A stretch of 64,000 nucleotides of DNA from Loxodes magnus (GCA_946699065.1 CAMPDV010000017.1:372001-436000), one strand, 5' to 3'; shown: positions 39,945 to 51,789, counted from the first letter of the stretch. Translations and numbers: made by a program. Notes: generated by a model from the sequence alone, not told the origin.

Positions 39945-41090
39945 ATGGTTAGCTTCAAGAAGGGTTTTTATACCACCTCCTCAGAGTAGGAGAGAAAACC
40001 TGAAGCACTTTCTTTTACCACGTCTTTGCTTTAATTATTCCAACCTTCTTTATTATGCATGGAAACCAGACTAATAATGCAAGACCTCAGACTACGCAGG
40101 ACCAAACTAACTGACCGAACGAACACGAAATAATAGAACGAATAATAGAAAAAAAATAGCAATATACCCATGATTGGTCGAACTGTACTAAAAGGAGGAG
40201 CACAAGATAAGAAAGGAATGTGGCAAAAAAAGAAAACAACCTAAGTAATAATTTAACAAAATAATGAACAACTCATTTCAGCCAACGTCCCTGAAGAATA
40301 AATGTAAAAGGTCTACTAAAATGCCTATGATGATTTATCAGAAATGGTGGCCGCAATTTACTTTAACCATTACTTGGAAAACACTGATTTAGTAGAGAAA
40401 AAGGCCAAAGACTAAGAAGTTATACAAGTGTTTAGAAATAAAATATGGAAGGATTACGGACAAGCAGTGGCGAAGTTCATAGTGAAATAAAACGGAATTG
40501 TATACGTGGTATTTAACAATGAAGAAAGATACTAACATTTCACTTAATTCAGGGAATGAACGTTCAAAGGAGTTAGAATTCCTATCTAAGCTAGAAACTA
40601 ATTGGAATATTTTGACATTCATAACTAGCCAATTTACTTCACAATCAACGAATACTCAAATATGAAGGAAGAAATGGAAATAATAAGATAATATGGAAAA
40701 TCAAGAGGAGAGATATAGCATACATATCCAAACACAACAATGCTAACAGGGAGCAGTGTAGTCTACCTAGATTTAAAGGATGTAGACGAAGCAAAAAGGA
40801 TACCAGAAGTAATAGATTTGAATGGAAACAAAATGAGAATATAACACCCAATAAATTTTATCTGCTGCTTATGTAAAGTGAAAGGGCACACAGACCAGCA
40901 ATGCAGAAGGGTAGAAGCAGCAAAAAGGAAAAAGCTACATACAAGAGAATTAGAGATGCTTGAAGGAGAAGTTATTTTAACAATAAACAAACCAGATTTT
41001 GAAGCAAATCAAGCAAATAAGAGGATAATTGGAGAAGAAGAATAAATGATTATAGAGGAATCAAGGGAAGAAGAGAAGGAAATAAAATGA
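39945..41090 (+). CDS. LINE ORF1 protein (gag-like, CCHC), copy A
   Basis: An intact frame of 381 residues ends at UGA 41088. It starts MVSFKKGFYTTSS, shared with the orphan ORF1 at 36202-37122. The middle is RRM-like or ORF1-specific (VAKFIVKQNGIVYVVFNNEE, WTFKGVRIPIQARNQ). A CCHC knuckle (CCLCKVKGHTDQQC) and an acidic tail (EEESREEEKEIK-type) follow. Such proteins coat the element RNA. An internal ATG at 40170 would give a 306-residue form. Gln is mostly UAA/UAG. Confidence 0.85.
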
Positions 41091-41487
41091 GGAGAATAGA
41101 AAAATAATTAAAACAATTAAACAATTAAATAATAAAAATTTTTTATGCTTAAAGAGTAAATAAAAATTATTTTCCATCAAAATGGAATTGGACATATGTA
41201 AGACAGAGGGATAGAGAAATGTTCAAATAATTAAATAAAATAGAAAGCAATCAACTAAATAATAAGATATACCATAAAGCAAATTAGAGAAAAGGATAGG
41301 ATAGGTGATGGTAAAAACGCTAAACCCTAACAAAAGAAATAAGAAATAAACAAAATAGTATAATGGAGTATGTCAGGAAAAACGTAAATAAAGAAAAAAG
41401 CAAAAAGAAATAGAACAAACTCAAGAAGAAAAAGAATAAGATGCAAGATAAAAGTGAGAAGAAAGAAGTAAATTGAAGCAAACTTCA

Positions 41488-44400
41488 ATGAGAATGTACT
41501 ATGCTAAGAAACCGATAAACAAAAATGAACAATTATCCGACTTCAACTAATAGGAAAAGGAAAAAGAAGAAGATTAGAATAGATAAGAAGAAGGAAAAGG
41601 TAGATAATAAGATGAAAAAGACAAAAAAGGGGAAAGAACTAATAAAGAAAATAATATGGAAGCATAGAATGATATATAAGAAGAAGAAAAGGTGGAGAAG
41701 GAAGATGAATAAAAAGAAGAATAAGGTGAAGAGGAAGTAGAGGGAATGAGTGTAAAAAAAGATTAAGAATAAGTCATAAAAATAGGGACAGCAAATGTTA
41801 GGGGAGTAAGAAGTGCAAAAGAGGCACTAGCCAAATTCATGACTCAAAAAAGTATCCAAATAATGGCAATATAAGAAATTTAGATTGAAGACTAAAAAGA
41901 TATGTGTAATATAGCAGGATATAAAAACTTAAAAAATGTGAGATCAAAAAAAGGAAAAGGAGTAGCATTCTATATTAGAAACGACATATGTAAGGAGATC
42001 AGAGAGATATAGAATGAAGTAAACCAAATGACGCTCTTTGGAGGAGCGAGAGTAATGGCAATAGAAATAATGAAATAATTAGGAGTAATAAATGTCTACG
42101 CTCCTGTTGCAAATAACAACGAACAGTATGAGCCTTTCTATAATTTAGTGAATGAATTTAAACTATAAGCAATAGAAAAAGGACTTAATATAATGATAAT
42201 AGGAGACTGAAATGCGCACATAGAAAAATGACTGCCAAAGAAAACAAACTCAGCAGGAAAGAGAATGACACAGTTTATGGAACAGAATAATTTAATATGC
42301 CTAGACCCAACTGAAATAGGTACCTTTATTCACTAAAACAATGAGTATAAAATAGATTACTTTTTAATCGAAGAGAGAATGAGAAAAGGCGTTAAAGAGT
42401 GATTTTTATTACTCATACGTAATAGGTGACCATAGGCCTGGTATTATATAGGTAAAGATGGGTAAAGAAGTAAGAAAGCCATAAAAGATAGCAAAAATAA
42501 ACTACTTACTATAATAATAATATCATTTAATATGTCTTTACTATATTTTCATATAGATAATAAAACTGTTTATTTTACATCTGATTCATCATTCCTATTT
42601 TATTCATTGCTCATGTTCTTTTTCTTTTTCTTCTTGTTCTTGTTCTTCTCCTTCTACTGCTACAATTTTATCCAAATCGTTCTGCCACTGTAGTATTTCC
42701 TCATTCCACTATAGGATTTCAATTCTTCTCTTCAATAATTGTTAATGGAAGCTTTTAATTCTAAAATCTATTTCTCTTAGCTGTTTTTAAGTAGGGAAAT
42801 TAAACTACCTACTATTAAAGAAAAAATAAATATAAGAAAAATTTGAAAGATTTATACAATAAAATCTCTAAGAAGAAGAAATTGATAACCTAAACGGCAC
42901 ATAGACTTATAAATGATGAAAGAAAAATATATAAGAAGGAGTTTAAATAGTATGTGGAAAATTCAAAACATAAAACTCTAAGATATATAAATATTCAGAA
43001 ACAACAAAACAGTGTAATAAAATCTTTAGAAAATGCAGCAAACAATTAAAATAAAGGGTAAAGAACAGAGAACAAATAAATGAAAATCAATAAATTGAGA
43101 ATCAAAGAGAATACCAAAGAGTAAGATAAGAATACATTTAATCAAGAAAAAAAGATAAAAGAAACTAACTAAACCTATTTATGGACAATGTAAATAAAGG
43201 AAGTCTAACAGATATGTGGAAGAAACTAAAAAGCTTACTTAATAGAAAAAATAATTAATGAGTACCCTTATTAAAAGAAGATGTTAATACTTTCAGGGAT
43301 GAATGGTAGAAATTGTATGAAGATGGCGATAATACGCTACCAACTAAATTCTTAAACAAGAGATAAATAGTGGTAAACGAATATGAAATTTGAGAAATCA
43401 TCAACTAATTGACGAAATGAAAAGCAGCAGGACTTGATGAAATACAAGTAGGCACAATATTAGCAGGTGGGAAAAAACTAACAGAAGTAACATGTAAAAT
43501 GATAGTTAAGATGATTTAAGAGGGAGTAATACCTTAAGAGATGAAATAATAATACATAATATTAATATACAAAAAAGGAGGACAGATAAACCCGATGAAT
43601 TATAGACCAATCTCTTTACTGAATCATGCTTTAAAAATAGTAGATGCATGAATTTTCTAGCAACTATAAGGATATCTGCATAATGATGAAAGCGAATATT
43701 AATATGGCTTTAAAAAAGGAAAATCATGCTCACTATAAATTTTCAACCTAAGAACAGTATAGGAATGATCAATACGGAACAAAAAAGATGTTTTCCTAAT
43801 ATTTGTTGATATTTAGAAAGCGTACGACTCGGTGCAAAGAAAAGATATATGATAAATCCTAAACGATCTAAAAGTACCGGAATAGATAATTAAACTCCTA
43901 GCAAACTTCTACTGTGAAGAAGAAATTAAACTTAAAATCAATGAATAAATAGCAAAATCATTCGCGATAAATAAAGGACTAAAACAGGGAAGCATAACGT
44001 CGCCAAGACTATTTAACTTAATAATAGCAAGACTTCTCCATAGCTTGGAAGATTAAAAGCTAGGAATTACGATAGACTTTAAAAACTAAGAGGGATGAAC
44101 ACAAGAAATATATGCAGGATGTTTTGCATATGCAGATGACCTAGCCTTAATAAGTGAATGAGAATAATTAGAGGAAGTAATCAAAAATTTAACCTCATGG
44201 GCAGAAAAATACAAACTGGAAATTGCAGATAAAGCAAAATGAATGATATGAAAAGCAGCAGAAAATAGAAACTGAGAAAATATAGGCAATACTATTGAGG
44301 TGGGAAACCTAAGAATCGAAAGAGTAACGTCCTTTTAGTACTTAGGGCATATAATAGAAGAAACCATCAGATTTGAAAAACACATGGAGAACAGACTAGA

Positions 44401-45677
44401 AGCAGCATAAAAGATGTAAACATGAATACTGGGTAAAATAACAATGAATAAGGGATTAACACCAAATAACGCAGGAATAATGATAAAAACGTTCGTAAGC
44501 TCAGTATTCAGCTATGGGACAGAAGTTATCCCATATTGTGAATAATTTGTAGGAAAATAAGTGATGGAACAATTAGAAATAATATAGAGAAGATCTTTAC
44601 GAGCAATCATAGATGCCCCTTTCTAAGTGTAAAATGAGATGCTAGAATACGAGTTACAGTTTATGAAATTTAAACATTACCTATGGCAGAAAACGCTGAG
44701 ATTAAGAGGTAGACTAATAGGTAACTAAGGAAAAACAGTAGATGGATTAATGTTCGACCTAAGTAAAGAAGAGAACTTTATTTTGAACAATACTGCACGA
44801 CAATAAAATTAGAATTAAAAATTGAAGACAAAAATATATTTATAGATGATGGTAATAATAATCAAAAAGGGAAGAAAAACATTAATCGTGCAATTTGAGA
44901 ACATAGAGTATACATAGAAGATAGAGAAAGAATGGAGTAAATGATAACAACTCTACAGTATAGAAAAACATGATTTGATGAATATGTAGTAGGACCACCC
45001 AACTACCTGAGATACAATAAAAATAGAAAAGAAGAAATATGCTACATATTTAGAATAAGAACGAGATGTAGTGGGAGCCAGGATTTTTTAAAAGAAAGAC
45101 ACCTAGTTGCGACAAGCAAATGCCCTTTCTGTAATGATGCAAGAGAAAACGAAAGGCATATCATAGAAAAATGCTCAGAATACAAAGAAAGTAGATAAAT
45201 ATGTATTAGAAAGTTAAGAACAATAGGAGTAGAAAGACAAGGAATGGAACTATTTGATATAATATGAGGTACGGCAAAATTCGAAAAATTCATTAGAACC
45301 TAAGAAGAGTAAAAAAGAGCTAAAACTGACTTGATAATAAAAGATTATATCAAAAACATATTAGAAAAAGAAAAAAAGGATACTTAGAAAAGAAAATTGA
45401 ATGAAAAAAAAAAATAGGAAAATATTATAGAGCAGGAAAAGGATAGTTTTTATGAGTTTATAAAAGCTTGATTAAGAAGAAAAGAATTAGAAACGAAAAT
45501 TAGCAAAGTATGTAAAAAAAAATAATGAACGCTTGTAACAAAGAATCAATAAAACGTAGATAGATAGAAGACAGAAGAACAAGAGATATTGAAGAAGAAA
45601 ATGATGAAGATATGGAACTAATAAGAGAAGAATTTTTATTACCTGAAGGCTTACTTGAAGAAATAGACATGTATTGA
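41488..45677 (+). pseudogene. LINE ORF2 (endonuclease, reverse transcriptase), frameshifted, copy A
   Basis: After a charged N-terminal extension come endonuclease motifs: KIGTANVRG, INVYAPV, IIGDWNAHI and KIDYFLI. A frameshift in a T5 run near 42403 precedes the last motif, VIGDHRPGII. The reverse transcriptase core shows KAAGLDEIQ, NYRPISLLNHALKIVD, FVDIQKAYDSV, KQGSITSPRLFNL, FAYADDLALIS with the catalytic Asp pair, and YLGHIIEE. A second frame change lies near 44785. A Cys-His motif follows (CPFCNDARENERHIIEKC), common at LINE C-termini. A third change at an A9 run near 45520 precedes the last segment, ending at UGA 45675. All three frame breaks are shared with copy B. The nested insertion at 42499-42815 also interrupts the frame. 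Confidence 0.85.
42499..42815 (-). mobile_element. nested insertion in LINE ORF2 with 14-bp target duplication, copy A
   Basis: The sequence aaactacttactat (42499-42512) and aaactacctactat (42802-42815) flank 289 bp that break the ORF2 frame; removing the insert rejoins NYLL to the following KKK-rich region in one frame. On the minus strand the insert encodes the end of a coiled-coil protein (KQLREIDFRIKSFHQQLL, WNEEILQWQNDLDKIVAVEG, then an E/Q/K run) and a UGA stop (42606-42604). A short A/T tail with TAT repeats follows. A truncated reverse-transcribed copy of a cellular or element mRNA explains tail, stop and target duplication. Confidence 0.75.
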
Positions 45678-46140
45678 AGCATTTATTAAAGAGCTGCGCG
45701 CTCTATAATCAAATTTATTTATTTATTTATAAAATAGAAATCATATTTATAATAATTAATATTTATTCTTCTAAGTTTTTCATCTTTTTCATTTATAATA
45801 AGTCTGTTAATGCAAATATCCTAAAATTGTATCATTGGACTTAGTTATGGACTTAATTATACATGCAAAACTAAAATTTTCTATGTGAATATTAAATATG
45901 AAATTATCCTTTAAACTTGTGATTGGAATAACTTTTCATTCCTTGCTTTTTCTCTTTATTTAGACTTTAAAAAGCTTTTATTTAACCTTTAAAAGAGTTC
46001 CAATATACTTTTATTATATGATTTTTATACTGATTATAAAGATATAAAGATTTCCTAGTTAATAACTCTAGTATTAAAAATATAGAATTTTTTTAATAAT
46101 TTTGCCAAAGCAAAATTTGAGGGAAAAGAAAGAGAGTCTT

Positions 46141-46700
46141 TTCAGAATTAATTAAGAAAATGAAAGAAGCATTATTATATAAATTTTATTAAATTGCTTT
46201 GCTCATTGTTCGAAGGTGAGCAAAAAGGTCATCTTCATCAGAGGTTGGGGAAGTTAAGTACCCATAATCGACTTTATGTCTTCCTCTGCTTTGACTTGGC
46301 CTCGAGACATCTGCTAGTTTGACCTTCGGCACTGACTTATTATAATTTTTAATTCTGGAACGAAAAAGAAATAATATTGCGAGCTTCATCAGAGGTGGGG
46401 AATTTAAGTACCCATAATTGACACATGTCGTTCTCTGCTTTGGTGATGCAATGAGACACAATCCTGCCATGTCCTTGAACCTCCAACAAGTATTAAAGAT
46501 ACGAGTATTCTGAAATTATATCAGTATTGAACATTTTTATCAGTACTGAATAATTTTACCAGTATTGAACAAGGTTTATCAGTATCTGATAATTTTATCA
46601 GTAACAAACATTCTTGTCAGTATGAAACATTTTTTTAAAGCTGCGCACCAACGAGAGTGCTAAGCGCTCTATAATCAAATTTATTTATTTATAAAAAGAA
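46141..46700 (+). mobile_element. short non-autonomous element sharing the LINE 3' end
   Basis: A GC-richer island interrupts the pseudogene. It holds a direct repeat of about 75 bp (46233-46310 and 46384-46458, core gtacccataatcgac / gtacccataattgac), a run of about 20-bp repeats (46510-46640), and a 3' end, gctgcgcaccaacgagagtg ... gcgctctataatcaaattta, that ends in TTTA repeats. This ending matches the LINE 3' end at 45692-45735 apart from extra bases inside. Sharing a LINE tail is how SINE-like or 5'-truncated copies use LINE machinery. Exact boundaries and target duplication were not resolved. Confidence 0.65.
46510..46640 (+). repeat. about six imperfect 20-bp tandem repeats
   Basis: Repeated core tatcagtattgaacattttt in diverged copies (cagtattgaac, cagtactgaat, cagtattgaac, cagtatctgat, cagtaacaaac, cagtatgaaac). 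The repeats abut without spacers and belong to the short element that contains them. Confidence 0.8.
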
Positions 46701-47110
46701 GCTTTTAACTGATCAATTAAGTTGTAGCAATATGAATATTTGTTGTATTCAACCAAAATTTCTCTGGAAACATTTTTTGATATATTCTTTTCTGACTGAT
46801 GCCTTGATTGTTGGTTTTAATTGAATACTGAGAGAATGATAATATCTTAATCTTTAGTTTTTAATTAATAAAGGGTTAAAGTTTTTAAGTTGAGTATGGA
46901 AAAAAAGTAAGATTGGCATGTGGTTTTACAAATGGTAAGCAAAATAAGTGAATGAAATTTTTGCTAGCAATAAGCTGAAGCTAAATAGAGAACTTATACT
47001 TTCTAATTTTCTTGCCTTATGTATAAATACGTAAACTTTAGATGGGAAATAAGAAAGACTAGAAAAAATGATTCGAATAACTTTCTTAATTATATTCTAA
47101 GTAAATGATT

Positions 47111-48649
47111 AAATTATAATATAATAAATTTAAAAGTTATTAAAGCAAGACTGATATAAGTTGAAAACAATTTTCTATGATATTAGTTATTTATTCAAAG
47201 ATAAGCAAAATCTTTTTTTACAGTTTTAATTCATTATCTGGTAAATTATGCTGTTTTTAGATATTTTTAAAAATTTGTACTATTTTTTAATTATTTTCAC
47301 TAGCAAATGCAATATTTACTAGTTTCTTTTATTAAAGTTTTCTTAAATCTCAAATTATAATATTTATCTTATAATCCATTGTAAGTTTTGAGTTATTAAG
47401 TCTCGAATAAAAATATTTAATTAAATTTGGACTTTTGCTTTATTGCTTGAACAATCCTATAATATATTTATTTTTATAAGTTTTACCTAAATTAATTAAT
47501 TTAATACCTAAATACAAAAAATCTTAAATAATCATTAGCAATACATTCAGTTTAATAATAGTAAAGAATAAGAAGAATTTACTTATAATTAAGCAAAGAA
47601 GTATTAATATAAATAAACAAATATAAGATTTTAAAGTTTGATTCTACTTTACTTTATGTTTTAAGTGAAATAGTTTTCTTCATTAGCTAGTGTAATATAA
47701 ATATGATATATACGGAAAATTTTGCGAAATATAATTAATTTAAGGAAAATATATTCGGAATCTAAATGTTTAGGTTTCTAAAACTTAAAACTAGTGTTTG
47801 ATTTCTTGAATTTTTGAAGCTTGCTTTTTATTTTATGACACTATATCTTTATTTGCCTGCATATTAGTAAGGATTTATTTTTTTATTATTAAGGAGAAAT
47901 TCTTATATCGAGATGATTTGATTTAATATGAAAGATTATTATAATACTATGTAACTATAAATTAAGCTTAAAGCATTTGATTATTGATTTAAAACTATAA
48001 TATAAATGCGATTATTAATAAATTAGATGATGAATTCCATTTTTTATTTGTCAGCATAATAAAATCCTAAATTAATTGCAAAATGGATTTGAATAAATTT
48101 TATCTTATATATCATAAATAATAAATTTATCGTTTATCATAGTCATTTAACTCATGTACTCATATCTTTATCCTATATGTATTAAATGAATCGAGATTAT
48201 CATCTTAAATTTTAAGTAAATAGATTTTATCCTGCAATTTTAATTAATATAGAATGAACATATCACTTACTTTTATTTAATAGTCAATTTATAGCATAAA
48301 TCCAATAACTTTATCAAGGGATTTTAGAATATAAAACTATAGATGTTACTATAAATCTTATAGCTACTTTTTATGTAAGCTTTATTTTTTGGTATTAAAT
48401 ATCTAGGAAATAATAGGAGTATTCATTTAATTTATAAGAATATAAGCTTTTTTAATTATAATAGATACTATAGAAAATAGTTGAATAGCTAAACTATTAA
48501 TTTCCAGCATAAATGAGGCTATCAATAAGATTTAAAATGGGATAAGTTGGACAAATAGATTAATAGATAAATCAATTTTTGTAGAATGTTTTAATTTTAA
48601 TTTTTGCAATTAAAGTATTAAATAAAGAACTGTAGGAAAATAGAAAAAA
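47111..48649. other. AT-rich spacer, nothing recognised
   Basis: About 1.5 kb of A/T-dominated DNA. No gene or clear repeat was recognised. Confidence 0.5.
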
Positions 48650-49435
48650 ATGGAGAAGAATATTCGTCTTTCTAAGAAATAACAAAGAAAAACAAGAAAA
48701 CAAGTGACGAACGAGGAGCTAAAAAAGCAAAGACAGGATAGAGAATCTAGCTCGTCTTCAGAGGGAAAAGTAATGGTTGGTCCGAATGAACAATAAAACC
48801 CTGAAATCAAAAATAACAATTTACTCCAAAGCGAAATCGAAAAAAAGAAAGAAAAAATTGCAAAATATAAAGATATATTTTTTAATCAAGGAGAAAAAAA
48901 TCCGGGAGCTAATGAATTGCATAGAAGATTAAAATAACGAACTGCTAATTCTCAAAAGTTAACTGATTAAAAACTCAGTAGTAACAGAAAATTAACTTTA
49001 TGAAATTTCTTAAACTAACTTCACTTAATCACAAAGAATGATCATAGAAGAAGATTAGCACAAAATACAACTTTAAGAAAAGTAAAATTAAGAAAAAAAT
49101 GTTCCAAACATAAGCAAAAGAATTGAGATACTGGAGAAAAAAGTTTTTTTAAAATAGAAATTAGAAAAATGATATAAAAATTGTTGGTACTGCTAATCTT
49201 GGTATCACTTACTAAGACATTGTAAGAAATTAAGATAACTCAAGTACAATGAAGAATAAAGGACCTGAAGAAACTTAAACAAACATTGGATAACTGAGTA
49301 AGGCATATATAAATAGAAACTATGAACAAGAAACTAAGAAAATCCTTCGTGGTAGCCGTCCACTTTTAAAAAAGGTCGTTGAGAACAACCACGGAAAAAA
49401 ACTTGTCAGCATAAATCTGGTTAAACACCCAGGAT
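48650..49435 (+). pseudogene. retroelement gag-like ORF1 remnant with zinc knuckle
   Basis: ATG 48650 opens a basic, S/E/Q-rich frame (MEKNIRLSKKQQRKTRKQ). Coding quality moves to another frame around an A7 run near 48895. That frame gives a coiled coil (KRIEILEKKVFLKQKLEKW) and a CCHC knuckle, CWYCQSWYHLLRHC, whose second Trp is UGG and whose spacing is C-x2-C-x4-H-x4-C. A basic Q/K/R-rich tail follows to about 49435. Order and composition match the other ORF1 proteins in this window, but no reverse transcriptase follows. It is probably a decayed ORF1 of a related element. Confidence 0.6.
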
Positions 49436-50717
49436 ATGTAAACTTTAATTTTCATTTAGTTAAAATAATAATAATAAGAACTGTAAGAAAAGGATACATT
49501 GAAATAGGAAATTTTTTAAAAGTCTAGTTTAATGAGGATGAGCACCTTTGAACTCAGAGCAAAAAGGATTAAAAAAAATATAAAAAGTAAATAAATTGCA
49601 TTATATTTTAAAAGCAGCACCATTATAAAAGATGTTAAATGAATGTAGAAATTGATAAAAAATAATTAGGCTATTTTGAATGAATTATTTAAAATATGAC
49701 CAACAAAAACGGGACTAATCTGCAGGAAGAAGTTTTACAATTCAAGATTTAACTAACCAAAGAATAGTTAATTCAAGTACTTTAATTAAATTAAATTAAT
49801 TATTATTTAAAAAAAAGGAAGACGGACTAACGAAATTCTAAGTGATCCTCATATTTAGGAGAATAAAAATACAAGATTTGTGGTTTCAAGGTTCCCTTAA
49901 AAAATTAAAAACTTAATTTTACCTTTTTCCTTGTTTTAGTTTTTAATATTTATTTTTTCTAAATTTTTATTTAAATTTATGTTTTTAATTTTTAATAAAA
50001 AAATCAAAATCAAAACAAAAATATAAATATAAATTAAAAAAAAATTTTCTCTTTTTCTAATTTTATTTATATTTTTACATTTTAATAATACTAAAAATAT
50101 TAAGTATAAAATATTAATTACACATATTAATTAAAAAATCAATATTAGCAAGATTTTAGATTATCTGATCATATCTCAAACATTAGAAATCTTCTTGTCC
50201 GTGAAAATATTCAAGAAAGGCATCTAAAAATCATTCAAATTTTGTAGATTTTTAAATATTTGATTATGAAGTATGTATTCATTACTCATGGTAAACCTTG
50301 CTTATAAAAACTATCAAAAGAATATCCTCGTTATGTCCATTAAGAGGTTGTTTAGAGTAAGCAGTGCAATGAGAACTTAGCTTCTTCAAATTTTCGATCT
50401 TATTTTTTCATTATCTCAAAATTAGAAAAAATGAGTAATTTCTGATATAATTTTAATATTTTAAGCAAAGTAATTTTAGAAGATATATTTTTAAAATAAT
50501 AAAGTAGTAATATATATTTAAAATAAAATTTTTAAAGTTAACTGGTAATCTATATTTATTTAAAAATATATTATAAGTAAATTATATTCTGAGAATCATC
50601 TCAATTATTGGAAAATTATTAAAAAAATTATTTTAAGATTAAGATTAAAAAATTAAGTTTATTTAAGAATTTAGTATTTTGATTTTATTAAATCAGTAAA
50701 TAAAAATCACAATATCC
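49436..50717. other. very AT-rich spacer
   Basis: Long A/T tracts and no recognised gene. Part may be 3' sequence of the preceding ORF1 remnant. Confidence 0.4.
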
Positions 50718-50954
50718 TCACGAGAAGCTATGCTTGAAAATTAATTTTCTCCTTATAAGCTGTAGACAATGAAAAGCAGCCATCGGTTTTGCAACCTAAC
50801 GCATACATTGTGGAAAGTTAGATTCCAGTCATTCTTATCGATGCCTCGTCTTCCCGGAATAATTAGCCAGGCCGGCCACCTCACAAGCATTCCAAAGGAT
50901 GTAATTAGCCAAAATAATAGTTGAATTTAGTGTCTTTGTACCATTTGCTTCCAT
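50718..50954 (-). CDS. small ORF in a GC-richer island, unknown
   Basis: A minus-strand frame from ATG 50954 to UGA 50718-50720 encodes 78 residues (MEANGTKTLNSTIILANYIL, then EVAGLANYSGKTRHRQEWLE and PMAAFHCLQLIRRKL). The island stands out by its C/G content (ccaggccggccacc) from flanks that are almost pure A/T. The plus strand also has a protein-like frame ending in NNQPGRPPHKHSKG. It could be a transposon gene fragment or a structured RNA. No family is recognised. Confidence 0.35.
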
Positions 50955-51789
50955 GTATGTATAATAATTATAAAAGAAATAATAATAAAAATATATTTAT
51001 ATATTATAGATAGGAATATTTTATGAATCTATATTCATACTTAATAAGATAGTTACCAAAAAATAGTATAAATTTAATTTATCATTTAGATTTTATTATT
51101 CTGTCAAACCAATTCTTAATTACTAATTTTTACTCTTTTTTAAAATCCTTTTTGCCTTTACTTTATACTACGTAATTAGGCAAATCTAGATACTTATTTG
51201 AAAATTTAAATAAGTGAAGTATTTATATTAACTTAGTAAATTTGGATTTAGAATTTAGCATTAAATTTAAATAATTTCTAAATTTAAATTTATAAAAAAG
51301 CATAAAATAATTATCATAATATAATTATTTTTTAATTATTGGATTTATTAATTTAATAATTAAAATTTATAATAGAACACTGTTCTATGGAAAATAAAAT
51401 AGAGCTTTTTTATAATATATTATATTTTTACTTTTTTTAATTCTAAATTAAAGTTGGATTTTAAAATAAAAAATGGTAAAAAGCAAGGGAATGGAAATGT
51501 AAATTCTAGCCTAATAGATCAATCTTAAATCATAGTTTATCTAGCAAGAGTCAAGAATTAAAAAAATATAAATATACTCCTGTTAAGGATTAGGAAATAT
51601 TTAATTTCCTAGCAAAATGAAAAAGCTTGAGAAATTCCATGAGTAAGACGTTATTTAGCTTTATTACTTAATTCAGTAATGAGTACAGAAATATATACCT
51701 TCAAGGCTGAAAAACTAGAATATCCAGCTTCTTTGGGCTTTTTTGTTTGATAAAAAAGTAAGATCTATGTTTGGTAATTTAGTTTAATT
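50955..51789. other. AT-rich spacer
   Basis: No gene was recognised. A frame from ATG 51473 (MVKSKGMEMQ) is open but not convincingly coding. Confidence 0.4.

Larger units (their letters stand above)
37130..45612 (+). repeat. duplicated block, copy A (RING-PHR gene plus LINE)
   Basis: Sequence from 37130 onward recurs at 55517 onward with a constant offset of 18,387 bp until a 1-nt indel near 44205, after which the offset is 18,388. Differences are few: a cluster near 38098, single changes near 38320 and 39270, and the indel. The end given is where copy B meets the window edge, so the real end is unknown. If the duplication is tandem, the unit would be about 18.4 kb. Confidence 0.95.
39945..45735 (+). 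mobile_element. non-LTR retrotransposon (LINE), copy A
   Basis: A 5.8-kb element with a zinc-knuckle ORF1, an ORF2 with apurinic-type endonuclease and reverse transcriptase, and a 3' end gctgcgcgctctataatcaa followed by TTTA repeats instead of poly(A). ORF2 uses UGA as Trp in the endonuclease GDWN motif, so the element is adapted to the host code. ORF2 is broken by frameshifts and by a nested insertion, so this copy should not move by itself. The exact 5' end is unknown; coordinates start at the ORF1 ATG. Confidence 0.9.
45835..47110 (+). pseudogene. decayed duplicate of the 31452-32402 membrane-protein gene
   Basis: Two stretches match the gene at 31452-32402. About 45835-46130 resembles 31560-31800 (shared: ttttatactgattataaagat). 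About 46720-47110 resembles 31960-32250 (shared: gaatactgagagaatgataa against gaatactgaaaggatgataa, and aagattggcatgtggtttta against aagattggcttgtggtttta). Indels and substitutions are frequent and no frame is kept. The two halves are separated by the short element at 46141-46700, which therefore inserted into this copy. Confidence 0.72.

Noticed and set aside
40389-40990. Minus-strand hydrophobic standard-code frames within the LINE (and the same at 58776-59377)
   Set aside because: They are antisense shadows of the intact ORF1, which has a CCHC knuckle and a UGA end.
46510-46640. 20-bp repeats as a CRISPR or regulatory array
   Set aside because: There are no unique spacers, and the context is a short mobile element inside a pseudogene.
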